Below are positions 1 through 6,462 of a stretch of DNA of 11,916 bases, in pieces. The stretch is from assembly GCA_036505615.1 (NCBI GenBank), contig DASXTB010000041.1, positions 1 to 11,916 on the forward strand, read 5' to 3'. The notes below the pieces were generated by a model. It saw only the letters and a program-made list of their open reading frames with translations. It was not told the DNA's origin and ran no database searches. The translations under genes were made by a program, and so were the position numbers. This DNA is from DASXTB01 sp036505615 (GTDB lineage Bacteria > Acidobacteriota > UBA6911 > JACQSX01). Position 1 is the stretch's first letter. Each line of letters opens with the position of its first letter.

Positions 1-656
1 ACCCGGCGCTGATCTGTCTTTACCCTCAGGGGAAATCTTCAGGCGCCGCCGCGGGCGGCGAGATGGAATGGTTTGTCAAGCAGGGCTATGCCGTCCTTTC
101 TCCGGACCTATCAGGAACTGGAGAGTTAGGAGTGGCCGACCTTTACGTTGCCTATCTGGGTGTCCAAATCGGCCGCAGCATAGCGGCGTTGCGCGCCGGC
201 GATATCATCCGCTGTGTTAAATTTTTGAAGAGCCGCCCCGATATTGATTCCACGGCGATAACGGTGGTCGCTCATGGGGGCACAAGTGTTCCTCTGCTTC
301 ATGCCGCGCTCTTTGAGGACTCCATCGCGAGACTGGCGCTCATCGATCCGCTTATCTCCTTTCAGTCGGTCGTGATGAATCGTTTCTACGGCGTTGACTT
401 TGCCGATTGTGTGCCCAATGCTTTGAAAGCCTATGACCTTGCGGATCTGGAAGCTGCCGTAGCGCCGCGCCACCTTCTAATCGTCAACGCCCGCAACCAA
501 CTTGGCAGTCGAGTCGACCGGCAAACTTTAGATCGCGAACTTCAGCTAGTTCGTACAGCCTATGCGAGCGCACACTCCGAACAGAACCTGACTGTTCGGG
601 GTTGGGAATCTTTTCAGGGAATGGAGGAGATTTTTGGGGGATGGTTGCGGAAATGA
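1..656 (+). CDS. Alpha/beta-hydrolase (acetyl xylan esterase / dienelactone hydrolase-like), 5' end missing
   Basis: The frame is open from base 3 and runs off the left edge, so the ATG at 63 is probably internal and the true start lies outside the window. The visible 217 residues read like the C-terminal half of an alpha/beta-hydrolase: a core strand with LICLYPQGK, then GYAVLSPDLSGTGE, a pattern of acetyl xylan esterase-like hydrolases, then a strand-turn-helix ITVVAHGGTSVPLLHAAL, where the nucleophile elbow should be. The usual GxSxG appears as VVAHG (264-278), so alanine stands where the serine should be. LALIDPL follows, as after the elbow in this fold. No convincing catalytic Asp/His pair is seen near the C-terminus. 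It may be a non-hydrolytic member or act by another mechanism. The fold is fairly sure; activity and substrate are unknown. Confidence 0.6.
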   Translation, partial: PALICLYPQGKSSGAAAGGEMEWFVKQGYAVLSPDLSGTGELGVADLYVAYLGVQIGRSIAALRAGDIIRCVKFLKSRPDIDSTAITVVAHGGTSVPLLHAALFEDSIARLALIDPLISFQSVVMNRFYGVDFADCVPNALKAYDLADLEAAVAPRHLLIVNARNQLGSRVDRQTLDRELQLVRTAYASAHSEQNLTVRGWESFQGMEEIFGGWLRK

Positions 657-824
657 CTCGGGCTCGGCGGCATTTGCACTACCAAATGGCTCGGCGCGGC
701 CTAGCCGCCACTAAAGAACCGATGACTATCACGTCCAAGTCCTCGAGCCTACAGCGCCCATGTGGGCCACAACCAAAGAGCGTCGTAATTGACTGAATCA
801 ATGATCCATTAGAGCGTGAAAGCA
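657..824. other. Intergenic stretch without recognisable features
   Basis: This is the part of the 527-bp gap between the hydrolase and the convergent TPR/J-domain gene that lies before the foldback. I see no credible coding frame, tRNA or terminator. The rest of the gap is the foldback (825-1105) and a short heptamer array next to the stop codon of the minus-strand gene. Confidence 0.5.
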
Positions 825-1105
825 GGCCGCTTCAGCGGCCTTCCCCGAAGGGTTTAAGGCCCGCCGTCTTAACGGCGGGTGGATCAACCCATCGTTCGCC
901 CAATCGAGGCCGCTTCCAGCGGCCTTCTCGCCTGGCTTTAGCCGTCATTTCCTGTGGAAATTTCCCCCTTGCCCGGGCGAAGGGCTAAAGCCGGCGTCGA
1001 GAAAGCCGCTGGAAGCGGCTTCAGCGGATTTGTTTAATTGGCCGCTAACCCCCGCCGTAAAGACGGCGGGTCTTAAACCCTTCGGGACTGGCCGCTGAAG
1101 CGGCC
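825..1105. repeat. Nested foldback of REP-like palindromes (about 280 bp)
   Basis: Two nearly identical arms face each other around a centre near 965. The outer arm carries GGCCGCTTCAGCGGCC (825-840), then CCGAAGGGTTTAAG, then a CCCGCCG/CGGCGGG hairpin (860-879). The right side has the same modules reversed: hairpin at 1051-1070, CTTAAACCCTTCGGG, and GGCCGCTGAAGCGGCC at 1090-1105. An inner pair, GGCCGCTTCCAGCGGCC (908-924) and GCCGCTGGAAGCGGC (1005-1019), with GGCTTTAGCC/GGCTAAAGCC between, has nearly the same centre. Each module is itself a small palindrome, so this is a palindrome built of palindromes. This fits a REP/BIME-like or MITE-like element. It lies between convergent genes, so it may also work as a two-way transcription stop. 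No transposase is visible here. Confidence 0.75.
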
Positions 1106-1157
1106 AGTGCCGCCGCCTATACTCCGCAAACTCTTCGGGTATAACCTCTGGCTTGAC

Positions 1158-1182
1158 TGGCAAGTGGCAACTGCCAACTGCC
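1158..1182. repeat. Short TGGCAAC heptamer array beside a stop codon
   Basis: Consecutive 7-bp units TGGCAAG, TGGCAAC and TGCCAAC, then a partial TGCC, run up to one base from the stop codon of the minus-strand TPR/J-domain gene. The same unit makes up the larger array between asd and lysC, so this repeat family is dispersed within the window. Confidence 0.6.
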
Positions 1183-1183
1183 T

Positions 1184-2482
1184 TCATTCGGCCCACCCCT
1201 TCGCTCTGCAGATCTGATGATACGCTTCTTTGACCCTCCGAAACTGATCTGCGGCCCCTACGGCCAGGGCGCCTCCCAAATGCGAAGTGACATCAGGATG
1301 ATAGCGCTTTGCCTGCCTGCGAAAGCCGGACTTCACTTGAGTGTAAGAGGCAGAAGGCGGCAGGTCCAGAGTCCGAAAGTAGAGCGCCAAAGGGTCGGCT
1401 GCGGGAGCCGCTTCGGGGGCGACAAATCCCAGGTCAGCCAACAGATCGGCAAGGCGGTGATCGAGAAGCAACCGGGCAGCAAAGTGCCTCAACAAACGCT
1501 CTTCGTCTTTTCCATATCCGAGCTCTACTGCCATTCCGACCAGCAATCGAAGCAGTATTTCGCGTATCAAGGCGTCGGCTTTGGCAAATTGGAGGACGGC
1601 GCTTTCGACTGCGCCCGGTGCTAATACCGCTGGGCGCAACTTCGCTTCCATTTCACGAGCTACCCTGGAATCGAGACCGGCGCGCGCCAGCCCTTTTAGC
1701 GCCCTCTGCGCGCGGGCATCGTCCCACGTTCCTGAAACCATAACGAACGCCACCATAAACTTATCGAGTTGCAGGCGCATCAGATCCGCCCATGATCCTT
1801 CCTGCTTCAGGTATCGATAGAGTTTGTAACCTCGATAGATTTTATGAGCACCCCAGGCGTAGCCGGCTATTCCAAGAATCACAGGTGTGGGCGACAGGAG
1901 GCAAAGAGACGCCAGACCTACCCATCCAGCGCCTTTTCCGGCTTCGCGGATGCCGGCGTTGGAGGCACGCAGGGAACTAAAGAAGAACGCCACGGAAAGC
2001 GCGATCAGCGTGAGCATGAGCAATGAGAATTGCGAAATGGAACGGGAAGGGTGAATTTGAGGGTTTATGTCGGAACGGACCGCCGCCAGCATAGCCGACG
2101 CGTGCATTGCGCCGGGGCGGCTTTTGACAAACTCCTGCAGCAAAGAAATCGCCTGCTGCGGTTTGCGGTTTCCGATTTGTGCGCTTGCAAGATAAACGAT
2201 TGTCTGCTCGTCCTCGGGATTGATCAGCCTGGCTTTCGAGAGCCACAGTTCCGCTTCAGAGAATTTCTTAAGATGGAAAAAACAGTATCCGGCCTTGAAT
2301 GCCGCCTCAAAACCAGGCTGCCAGTTGTAAGCCTCTTCGAACCGCCTGGCTGCCGCTTCGTAATGGCCGGCTTCCAGGGATGATTGTCCCTGGCGCAGTA
2401 GGGAAAGCGCCGGCGAACTCTGCTCGGCATAAAGAGCGGCCATAAAAAGCAGGCCGATCGACAACCGAAAAGAAAAGCGCAT
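1184..2482 (-). CDS. TPR, membrane, TerB-like and DnaJ-domain protein
   Basis: I chose the ATG at 2482 (432 aa) because it starts a signal-peptide-like segment, MRFSFRLSIGLLFMAALYA. An ATG at 2518 would add 12 polar residues. Numbering from 2482: residues about 24-130 are helical TPR-like repeats (for example SLEAGHYEAAARRFEEAY and KKFSEAELWLSKARLINP). Residues about 151-171 are a clear membrane segment and about 186-212 a second hydrophobic stretch. Residues about 233-355 are helical and resemble the TerB-like domain of DjlA co-chaperones. Residues about 368-432 are a J domain with the HPD motif at 395-397, which stimulates Hsp70/DnaK ATPase. The order suggests extracytoplasmic TPRs and a cytoplasmic J domain, making it a membrane co-chaperone recruiter (inference). 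The TerB call is less certain. No gene here hints at its client. Confidence 0.75.
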   Translation of the reverse strand: MRFSFRLSIGLLFMAALYAEQSSPALSLLRQGQSSLEAGHYEAAARRFEEAYNWQPGFEAAFKAGYCFFHLKKFSEAELWLSKARLINPEDEQTIVYLASAQIGNRKPQQAISLLQEFVKSRPGAMHASAMLAAVRSDINPQIHPSRSISQFSLLMLTLIALSVAFFFSSLRASNAGIREAGKGAGWVGLASLCLLSPTPVILGIAGYAWGAHKIYRGYKLYRYLKQEGSWADLMRLQLDKFMVAFVMVSGTWDDARAQRALKGLARAGLDSRVAREMEAKLRPAVLAPGAVESAVLQFAKADALIREILLRLLVGMAVELGYGKDEERLLRHFAARLLLDHRLADLLADLGFVAPEAAPAADPLALYFRTLDLPPSASYTQVKSGFRRQAKRYHPDVTSHLGGALAVGAADQFRRVKEAYHQICRAKGWAE

Positions 2483-2532
2483 GAAGATATTATGCCGGGA
2501 TTCTTCATCTCTCGTCATCAGCGGTTCATATC

Positions 2533-2973
2533 GTGGTCGGTGGAAGCAGTCGACAGGTATACTTTATTACCTTGATGGCAATGTTTACCACTCCTGACAC
2601 GTTTGCAGCGGGGGCAGCGTTGCGGCCGGTCACCGACTGGGCTCATTACAATCACGGCTACACTTCCAATATTCTGAACGTGCCCGCGAGCGACCTGGAG
2701 GCATACAAGAAAAGTTCTCCCATCTATTTCGCCGAAGGTTTAAAGCACGCGCTCCTGATCTGCCACGGCATGGTCGACACCAACGTTCATTTTCAGGACA
2801 CCGTGCGGCTGGTACAACGGCTGATCGAACTGCGCAAAGAGAACTGGGAAGTGGCCGTCTATCCGGTTGAGGATCACGGCTTTGTACGGCCTACCAGTTG
2901 GGCCGACGAATACAAGCGCATTTTCAAATTATTCGAGGAAAATCTGAGCACACACCGGGCTCCTGCACGATGA
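2533..2973 (+). pseudogene. Prolyl oligopeptidase-family (S9, DPP-like) C-terminal remnant
   Basis: This frame encodes the last third of an S9 serine peptidase catalytic domain. It has the helix after the nucleophile elbow (ITLMAMFTTPDTFAAGAA), then LRPVTDW and SPIYFAEGLK. The catalytic Asp loop is LLICHGMVDTNVHFQDT (Asp82 from the GTG at 2533) and the catalytic His loop is VEDHGF (His115). A complete enzyme has about 600 or more residues, with a beta-propeller before this domain. Here the frame opens only at about 2485, and the expected GGSYGGY elbow reads GGSSRQVYF, so the nucleophile motif is damaged and the propeller is gone. The break falls just before the 5' end of the divergent TPR/J-domain gene. 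It is almost certainly not a functional peptidase; a relic left by rearrangement is the likely explanation. Confidence 0.75.
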
Positions 2974-3130
2974 AAGATTGCGCGGGAGACGGCCCACCGG
3001 CGGTCTCTCCAAGATGTCCAAACCCCGAGGCGGCAAGCCGCAACCAAGGCATGGGTAGCAACAATCTCCAGACGATCCTTCTATCCCTCAAAGAACCATA
3101 GGGTTAGCAGCGCGTTTTTTCTGAAACATC

Positions 3131-3144
3131 GTTCTCTTGAGAAC
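3131..3144. promoter_or_regulatory. GTTCTC-TT-GAGAAC palindrome upstream of the EF-hand gene
   Basis: Two 6-bp arms, GTTCTC and GAGAAC, are separated by TT, about 50 bp before the EF-hand start codon. The symmetry and position would suit a repressor or activator site. I could not identify convincing -35 and -10 boxes around it, and 14 bp of symmetry can arise by chance. Confidence 0.25.
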
Positions 3145-3178
3145 CATCCTAACTAATTAGAGGCAGATGGGTTATGAA

Positions 3179-3189
3179 GGGAGGAGGAG
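3179..3189 (+). promoter_or_regulatory. Strong Shine-Dalgarno site for the EF-hand gene
   Basis: A purine run GGGAGGAGGAG ends three bases before the ATG at 3193, with the AGGAGG core at usable spacing. It settles the start of the EF-hand gene. It also contrasts with the lysine genes downstream, most of which have no such site. Confidence 0.8.
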
Positions 3190-3192
3190 AAC

Positions 3193-3756
3193 ATGTTTTT
3201 TAATAAAGACTTGGTTCGAATTCTCATTGTTGTGTTTGTACTCTCCGTACCCGCTGTTTTGGCACGGGATGACAAAGAACGGGGAAAAGGAAAGTTTAAA
3301 CAGGAGAAATTCGAGAAATTTGAGCGCCGCGAAATGCGCGAAGATCGTGAAAACGAGAGGTTCCGGCGTGGACATCGGGAGCGGGATGATCTTGTCGTCC
3401 TCAATGCGCGGCAACGCGAACGCATCAGACACCGCGGCATCGACCGCAACGGCGACGGAATAATCACCCGCGACGAATGGCCCGGGAACGATGTTTCTTT
3501 CCGCCGTCATGACCTCAACAGAGACAGAGTGCTGTCCCGCTCTGAGCTGCAGCCGGGCGGGCGCGGTCGTAGATTCACGGAGAGAGACAGAGACTTTGAT
3601 AGAAGAGATGTTCGGTTCCGCTCTCTGGATCGGAATAACGACGGCGTCATCAGCCTGAGAGAATGGCCTGGCTCGCCGCGTGACTTCGAGCGTCTCGATC
3701 TGAACCGCGATGGGGTTATCAGCCGCGGTGAGTTTTTCCGGTCCGGTCTCTTCTAA
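3193..3756 (+). CDS. Secreted EF-hand (calcium-binding) protein
   Basis: The 187-residue product has a signal peptide at residues 1-24 (hydrophobic run LVRILIVVFVLSVPAVLA, cleavage likely after VLA). Next comes a very charged, Lys/Arg/Glu-rich stretch (about 25-80), likely helical or disordered. The rest holds four EF-hand-type loops. Loop 1 is at 84-95 (DRNGDGIITRDE), loop 3 at 146-157 (DRNNDGVISLRE) and loop 4 at 169-180 (DLNRDGVISRGE). All three have Asp/Asn at positions 1, 3 and 5, Gly at 6 and Glu at 12. Loop 2 (107-118) has Arg instead of Gly at 6 and may bind weakly. Loops 1 and 3 are both followed by WPG, so the protein looks like a duplicated EF-hand pair. It probably binds calcium outside the cytoplasm; its function is unknown. 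It has its own strong ribosome binding site and appears transcribed separately from the lysine cluster. Confidence 0.85.
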   Translation: MFFNKDLVRILIVVFVLSVPAVLARDDKERGKGKFKQEKFEKFERREMREDRENERFRRGHRERDDLVVLNARQRERIRHRGIDRNGDGIITRDEWPGNDVSFRRHDLNRDRVLSRSELQPGGRGRRFTERDRDFDRRDVRFRSLDRNNDGVISLREWPGSPRDFERLDLNRDGVISRGEFFRSGLF

Positions 3757-3795
3757 GTGCCTTGGCAGAATTTAGGAGTTGAGGCGGTTTGGCCG

Positions 3796-3953
3796 CGGAG
3801 GCTGTCTCGAAATTATGAAACCACGGGGGACACGGGGAACACGGGGATTAGTGATTCCTTTATTCAATACGAATTACTGCCCATTTGGAAGACTCTTGTA
3901 ATCCCCGTGTTCCCAGTGTCCCCCCTGGTTGCACAATTTCGAGACAGCTTCCG
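3796..3953. repeat. Palindromic MITE-like element with GGGGA-rich arms
   Basis: The arms at about 3796-3850 and 3899-3953 are inverted copies that align without gaps (matching bases sum to 7749), around a 48-bp loop. The outer ends match exactly over GCTGTCTCGAAATT (3801-3814 and 3935-3948). Inside, each arm carries units of the type ACACGGGGA. The arms differ at only a few positions. The element lies 40 bp after the EF-hand gene and before the lysine cluster. It could be a transcription stop, an insulator, or a small non-autonomous mobile element. I see no clear target-site duplication. A related repeat unit recurs between dapA and dapD. Confidence 0.75.
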
Positions 3954-4013
3954 TGCTTTTCCGTGGCCCTCATTCCTCACAAACGACTGAGAATCTGAAT
4001 TTTTCGCCCAAAA

Positions 4014-4050
4014 CCGAAATCCGCAATCCGAAATCCGCAATCCGCAATCC
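4014..4050. repeat. CCG(A/C)AAT heptamer array upstream of dapE
   Basis: Five perfect 7-bp units in register: CCGAAAT, CCGCAAT, CCGAAAT, CCGCAAT and CCGCAAT, then CC. The only variable base is the fourth, A or C. The array ends 49 bp before the dapE ATG. It has no inverted partner. The surrounding gap (3954-4099) shows no other feature and no obvious promoter. Confidence 0.85.
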
Positions 4051-4099
4051 ACTGAATCCTCTCCCCTTTGAGTCATCGTTACTGTAAATTGTGCTCTTC

Positions 4100-5125
4100 A
4101 TGACATCAGAAGCGAGTGAAGCACTGGATCTGGCGCGCAGCCTGATTTCCATAGAGTCGACCACAGGCAACGAAGCGGCGGTCTCCGACTTTTTGCATCG
4201 GTACCTGCTCGGCCGCGGTTGGCAGGTCGAAACAATTGCGGTCGCGGAAAATCGGTGGAATCTGTTTGCCCGCAAAGGAACTCCGCGCATCGCGTTCTCA
4301 ACTCACATGGACACAGTGCCGCCGGTCCTTCCATCTGGAGAAGACGAGGATTTTCTATACGGCCGTGGCGCCTGCGATGCCAAGGGGATTCTGGCTGCTC
4401 AGATCATCGCGGCCGAGCAGCTTTCCCGCGAAGAGGCCGCTTCTCTGTGCCTGCTTTTTGTCGTCGGTGAGGAACGCAATAGCGCGGGCGCAATCGCCGC
4501 AAACCGTTGGGTGAAAAGCCAGCCCTTTGCTGCGGGGCTCCGTTATTTGATCAATGGGGAGCCCACGGAAAACAGACTTGCGCTGGGCACGAAGGGGTCT
4601 CTGCGCTGTACCATTGAAGCAGCCGGAAGATCAGCCCACTCCGCATATCCGGAGCTGGGAGAGAACGCGATTGAGAAACTCCTGGATGCGCTGCAACTGA
4701 TTCGAAGATTGCCTCTTCGCTCTCATCCGGAGTTGGGAAAAGAGACGGTCAACATCGGCACCATTTCAGGCGGCACTCGGCCTAACATTATTCCAGACCA
4801 CGCCGAGGCGGAAGTCATGTTTCGGCTGGTATGCAATCCAGAGGCGTTAAAGGAGCAGATCGCGCAGAACACTGGTTCCCTGGCTCAGGTTCGTTTTGAT
4901 TTCGAAGTCCCAGTGGTGCTATTGAAGCGCTTGGCGGATTTTGACAGTGCGCCCATGGCCTACACTACCGATATCCCCTTTTTGACGAACTTCGGCGAGC
5001 CGCTCTTGCTGGGGCCAGGCTCCATCCAGGATGCACATAGTGTGCATGAGAAAATTTCAAAAAAGGAATTGTTGCGGGGAGTCGAGCTTTACGCGAAACT
5101 TGTCCGCATACTATTAATGCGTTAA
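4100..5125 (+). CDS. dapE: Succinyl-diaminopimelate desuccinylase (M20 family)
   Basis: This is an M20-family zinc deacylase of 341 residues from the ATG at 4100; a GTG at 4091 would add three residues. Counting from that GTG, the metal ligands are His72 with Asp74 in STHMDTVP, Asp96 in GRGACDAKG, Glu127-Glu128 in VVGEER (general base and ligand), Glu157 in NGEPTE, and His319 in DAHSVHEKIS near the C-terminus. The lid/dimer domain carries GRSAHSAYPELGENAI and GGTRPNIIP, as in DapE and ArgE. The family cannot be told apart from ArgE or LysK by motif alone. Its place at the head of a cluster with dapD argues for removing succinate from N-succinyl-LL-diaminopimelate in the cytoplasm. No Shine-Dalgarno is seen. 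The stop codon lies inside the first octamer of the following array. Confidence 0.85.
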   Translation: MTSEASEALDLARSLISIESTTGNEAAVSDFLHRYLLGRGWQVETIAVAENRWNLFARKGTPRIAFSTHMDTVPPVLPSGEDEDFLYGRGACDAKGILAAQIIAAEQLSREEAASLCLLFVVGEERNSAGAIAANRWVKSQPFAAGLRYLINGEPTENRLALGTKGSLRCTIEAAGRSAHSAYPELGENAIEKLLDALQLIRRLPLRSHPELGKETVNIGTISGGTRPNIIPDHAEAEVMFRLVCNPEALKEQIAQNTGSLAQVRFDFEVPVVLLKRLADFDSAPMAYTTDIPFLTNFGEPLLLGPGSIQDAHSVHEKISKKELLRGVELYAKLVRILLMR

Positions 5126-5179
5126 CACGTTAGCAGGTTAACAGGTTAGCAGGTTAGCAGGTTCGCAGGTTTGCAGGTT
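5121..5179. repeat. GTTAGCAG octamer array filling the dapE-asd gap exactly
   Basis: Seven 8-bp units follow one another: GTTAACAC, GTTAGCAG, GTTAACAG, GTTAGCAG, GTTAGCAG, GTTCGCAG and GTTTGCAG, then GTT. The first unit contains the dapE stop codon (TAA at 5123-5125). The final GTT touches the asd ATG at 5180. The intergenic region contains nothing but the repeat, so there is no room for a normal ribosome binding site outside it. Confidence 0.9.
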
Positions 5180-6226
5180 ATGAAGAAAATTCCCGTCGCA
5201 GTGTTGGGGGCTACCGGTGCTGTAGGACAGCAATTTGTCGTGCTATTGGAAAATCACCCCTGGTTTGAAATCGGCGCGCTAATGGCGTCGGAACGGTCTG
5301 CAGGTAAAACATATGCGGAGGCCGTGTCATGGAAACAGCCGACCCGATTGCCATCCAGTGCTGCTTCCCTCAAGGTTCAGCCTTGCGAGCCGGGTGGTGA
5401 CTTTCAAATTGCTTTCTCGGGATTGGATGCCGGTGTCGCGGGCGACATTGAAAAGAGTTTTGCCGCCGCGGGTCATGTTGTAGTGAGCAACTCAAAGAAT
5501 CACCGAATGGAACCTGACGTTCCACTACTCATTCCGGAATTGAACTGGGACCATCTGGATGTAATACCTTGCCAGCGGAAGAAGCGCAACTGGAAGGGTT
5601 TCATCGTGACCAACTCCAATTGCACGACCATGTTCCTGGCAATGGCCCTGGGACCTATTCACCGCCGCTATGGAGTGGGAAAAGTCTTTGTCACCACGAT
5701 GCAGGCGATCTCGGGAGCCGGGTATCCGGGCGTTCCTTCCTGGGACATTTTGGGGAATGTCGTTCCGTTTATCCCGGGAGAGGAAGAAAAACTGGAAATG
5801 GAACCCCGGAAAATTTTGGGATCACTGGAGAACGGTGGAATATCTCTTGCTGCTTTCGTGATTAGCGCTCAGACCAACCGTGTCGCTGTGGAGCATGGAC
5901 ATACAGAGTGCGTTTCAGTTGGGCTGAAGGAAAAGGCAACTCCCGATGACATTGCCGATCTGCTGGCCGGCTTCACCGGATTGCCGCAGCAGTTGAAGCT
6001 GCCATCGGCCCCGGCCCATCCAATTCTGGTAAGCCACGAGCCCGATCGTCCCCAGCCGCGCCTGGACGTGATGGTTGACCGCGGAATGAGCACAGTCGTG
6101 GGAAGGATTCGCACCTGCCCCATCCTGGACATTCGCATGGTGCTCCTCGGCCACAACACGATTCGCGGAGCCGCGGGCGCCGCCATTTTGAACGCAGAAC
6201 TACTCAAGGTCCAGGGATACCTGTGA
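5180..6226 (+). CDS. asd: Aspartate-semialdehyde dehydrogenase, archaeal/fungal type
   Basis: The enzyme reduces aspartyl-4-phosphate to aspartate semialdehyde with NADPH. I start it at the ATG at 5180 (348 aa, MKKIPVAVLGATGAVGQQFV); a TTG at 5171 lies inside the octamer array. Residues 8-17 carry the nucleotide-binding loop LGATGAVGQ. The catalytic cysteine is Cys148 in TNSNCTTMFLA, the substrate loop follows in QAISGAGYPGVPSWD, and the catalytic His region is VEHGHTECV (about 238-246). FIPGEEEKLEMEPRKILG and the length mark the archaeal/fungal branch rather than the E. coli-like branch (established family distinction, recognised here by eye). It comes right after the octamer array and no Shine-Dalgarno is seen. 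The product feeds DapA in the same cluster. Confidence 0.95.
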   Translation: MKKIPVAVLGATGAVGQQFVVLLENHPWFEIGALMASERSAGKTYAEAVSWKQPTRLPSSAASLKVQPCEPGGDFQIAFSGLDAGVAGDIEKSFAAAGHVVVSNSKNHRMEPDVPLLIPELNWDHLDVIPCQRKKRNWKGFIVTNSNCTTMFLAMALGPIHRRYGVGKVFVTTMQAISGAGYPGVPSWDILGNVVPFIPGEEEKLEMEPRKILGSLENGGISLAAFVISAQTNRVAVEHGHTECVSVGLKEKATPDDIADLLAGFTGLPQQLKLPSAPAHPILVSHEPDRPQPRLDVMVDRGMSTVVGRIRTCPILDIRMVLLGHNTIRGAAGAAILNAELLKVQGYL

Positions 6227-6230
6227 GACC

Positions 6231-6265
6231 GTTGCCAGGTTCCAGTTGCCAGTTCCCAGTTGCCG
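6231..6265. repeat. Left arm, GTTNCCA heptamers after asd
   Basis: Units GTTGCCA, GGTTCCA, GTTGCCA, GTTCCCA and GTTGCCG follow in 7-bp register, starting four bases after the asd stop codon. They are the reverse complement of the TGGCAAC units before lysC, so this arm can pair with the array at 6390-6458. Confidence 0.8.
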
Positions 6266-6389
6266 GCCCTAGTAAATGGTGCGCCGATTGTCAGTGGTCA
6301 GTAGCTGAGAGTAGCAAGGCGGGATGAATCTTTCTGGATGCTGCCAAGCCTGGTTACCGACAACCCGCTAGAAACCGGAAACGGAGAAC

Positions 6390-6458
6390 TGGGAACTGCC
6401 AACTGGCAACTAACTGCGACTTGCGACTGCCAGACACTGGCAACTGACAACTGGCAAC
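6390..6458. repeat. Right arm, TGGCAAC / TGCGACT heptamers before lysC
   Basis: The units include TGGGAAC, TGCCAAC, TGGCAAC, two TGCGACT-type units (6415-6427), then TGGCAAC, TGACAAC and TGGCAAC. They end four bases before the lysC ATG at 6463. Register slips at 6411-6414 and 6428-6437. Bases 6266-6389 form the loop between the arms. I see no gene or promoter there, only loosely similar units such as GTCAGTGGTCAGTAG. Confidence 0.75.
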
Positions 6459-6462
6459 TATC

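Noticed and set aside
602..796. Small gene overlapping the end of the hydrolase
   Set aside because: The frame overlaps the hydrolase C-terminus, the translation shows no recognisable pattern, and no ribosome binding site supports it.
1217..2383. Several plus-strand frames of 60-144 codons opposite the TPR/J-domain gene
   Set aside because: They overlap a convincing minus-strand gene with an HPD motif and membrane segments; the translations are compositionally odd and resemble no family.
2978..3012. Hairpin GAGAC...GTCTC after the S9 remnant as a terminator
   Set aside because: The stem is short, interrupted by a mismatch, and has no T run.
3757..4099. Lysine riboswitch (L box) ahead of the cluster
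   Set aside because: I looked for conserved L-box elements and saw none; the gap is taken up by a palindromic element and a heptamer array. A covariance model search would be decisive.
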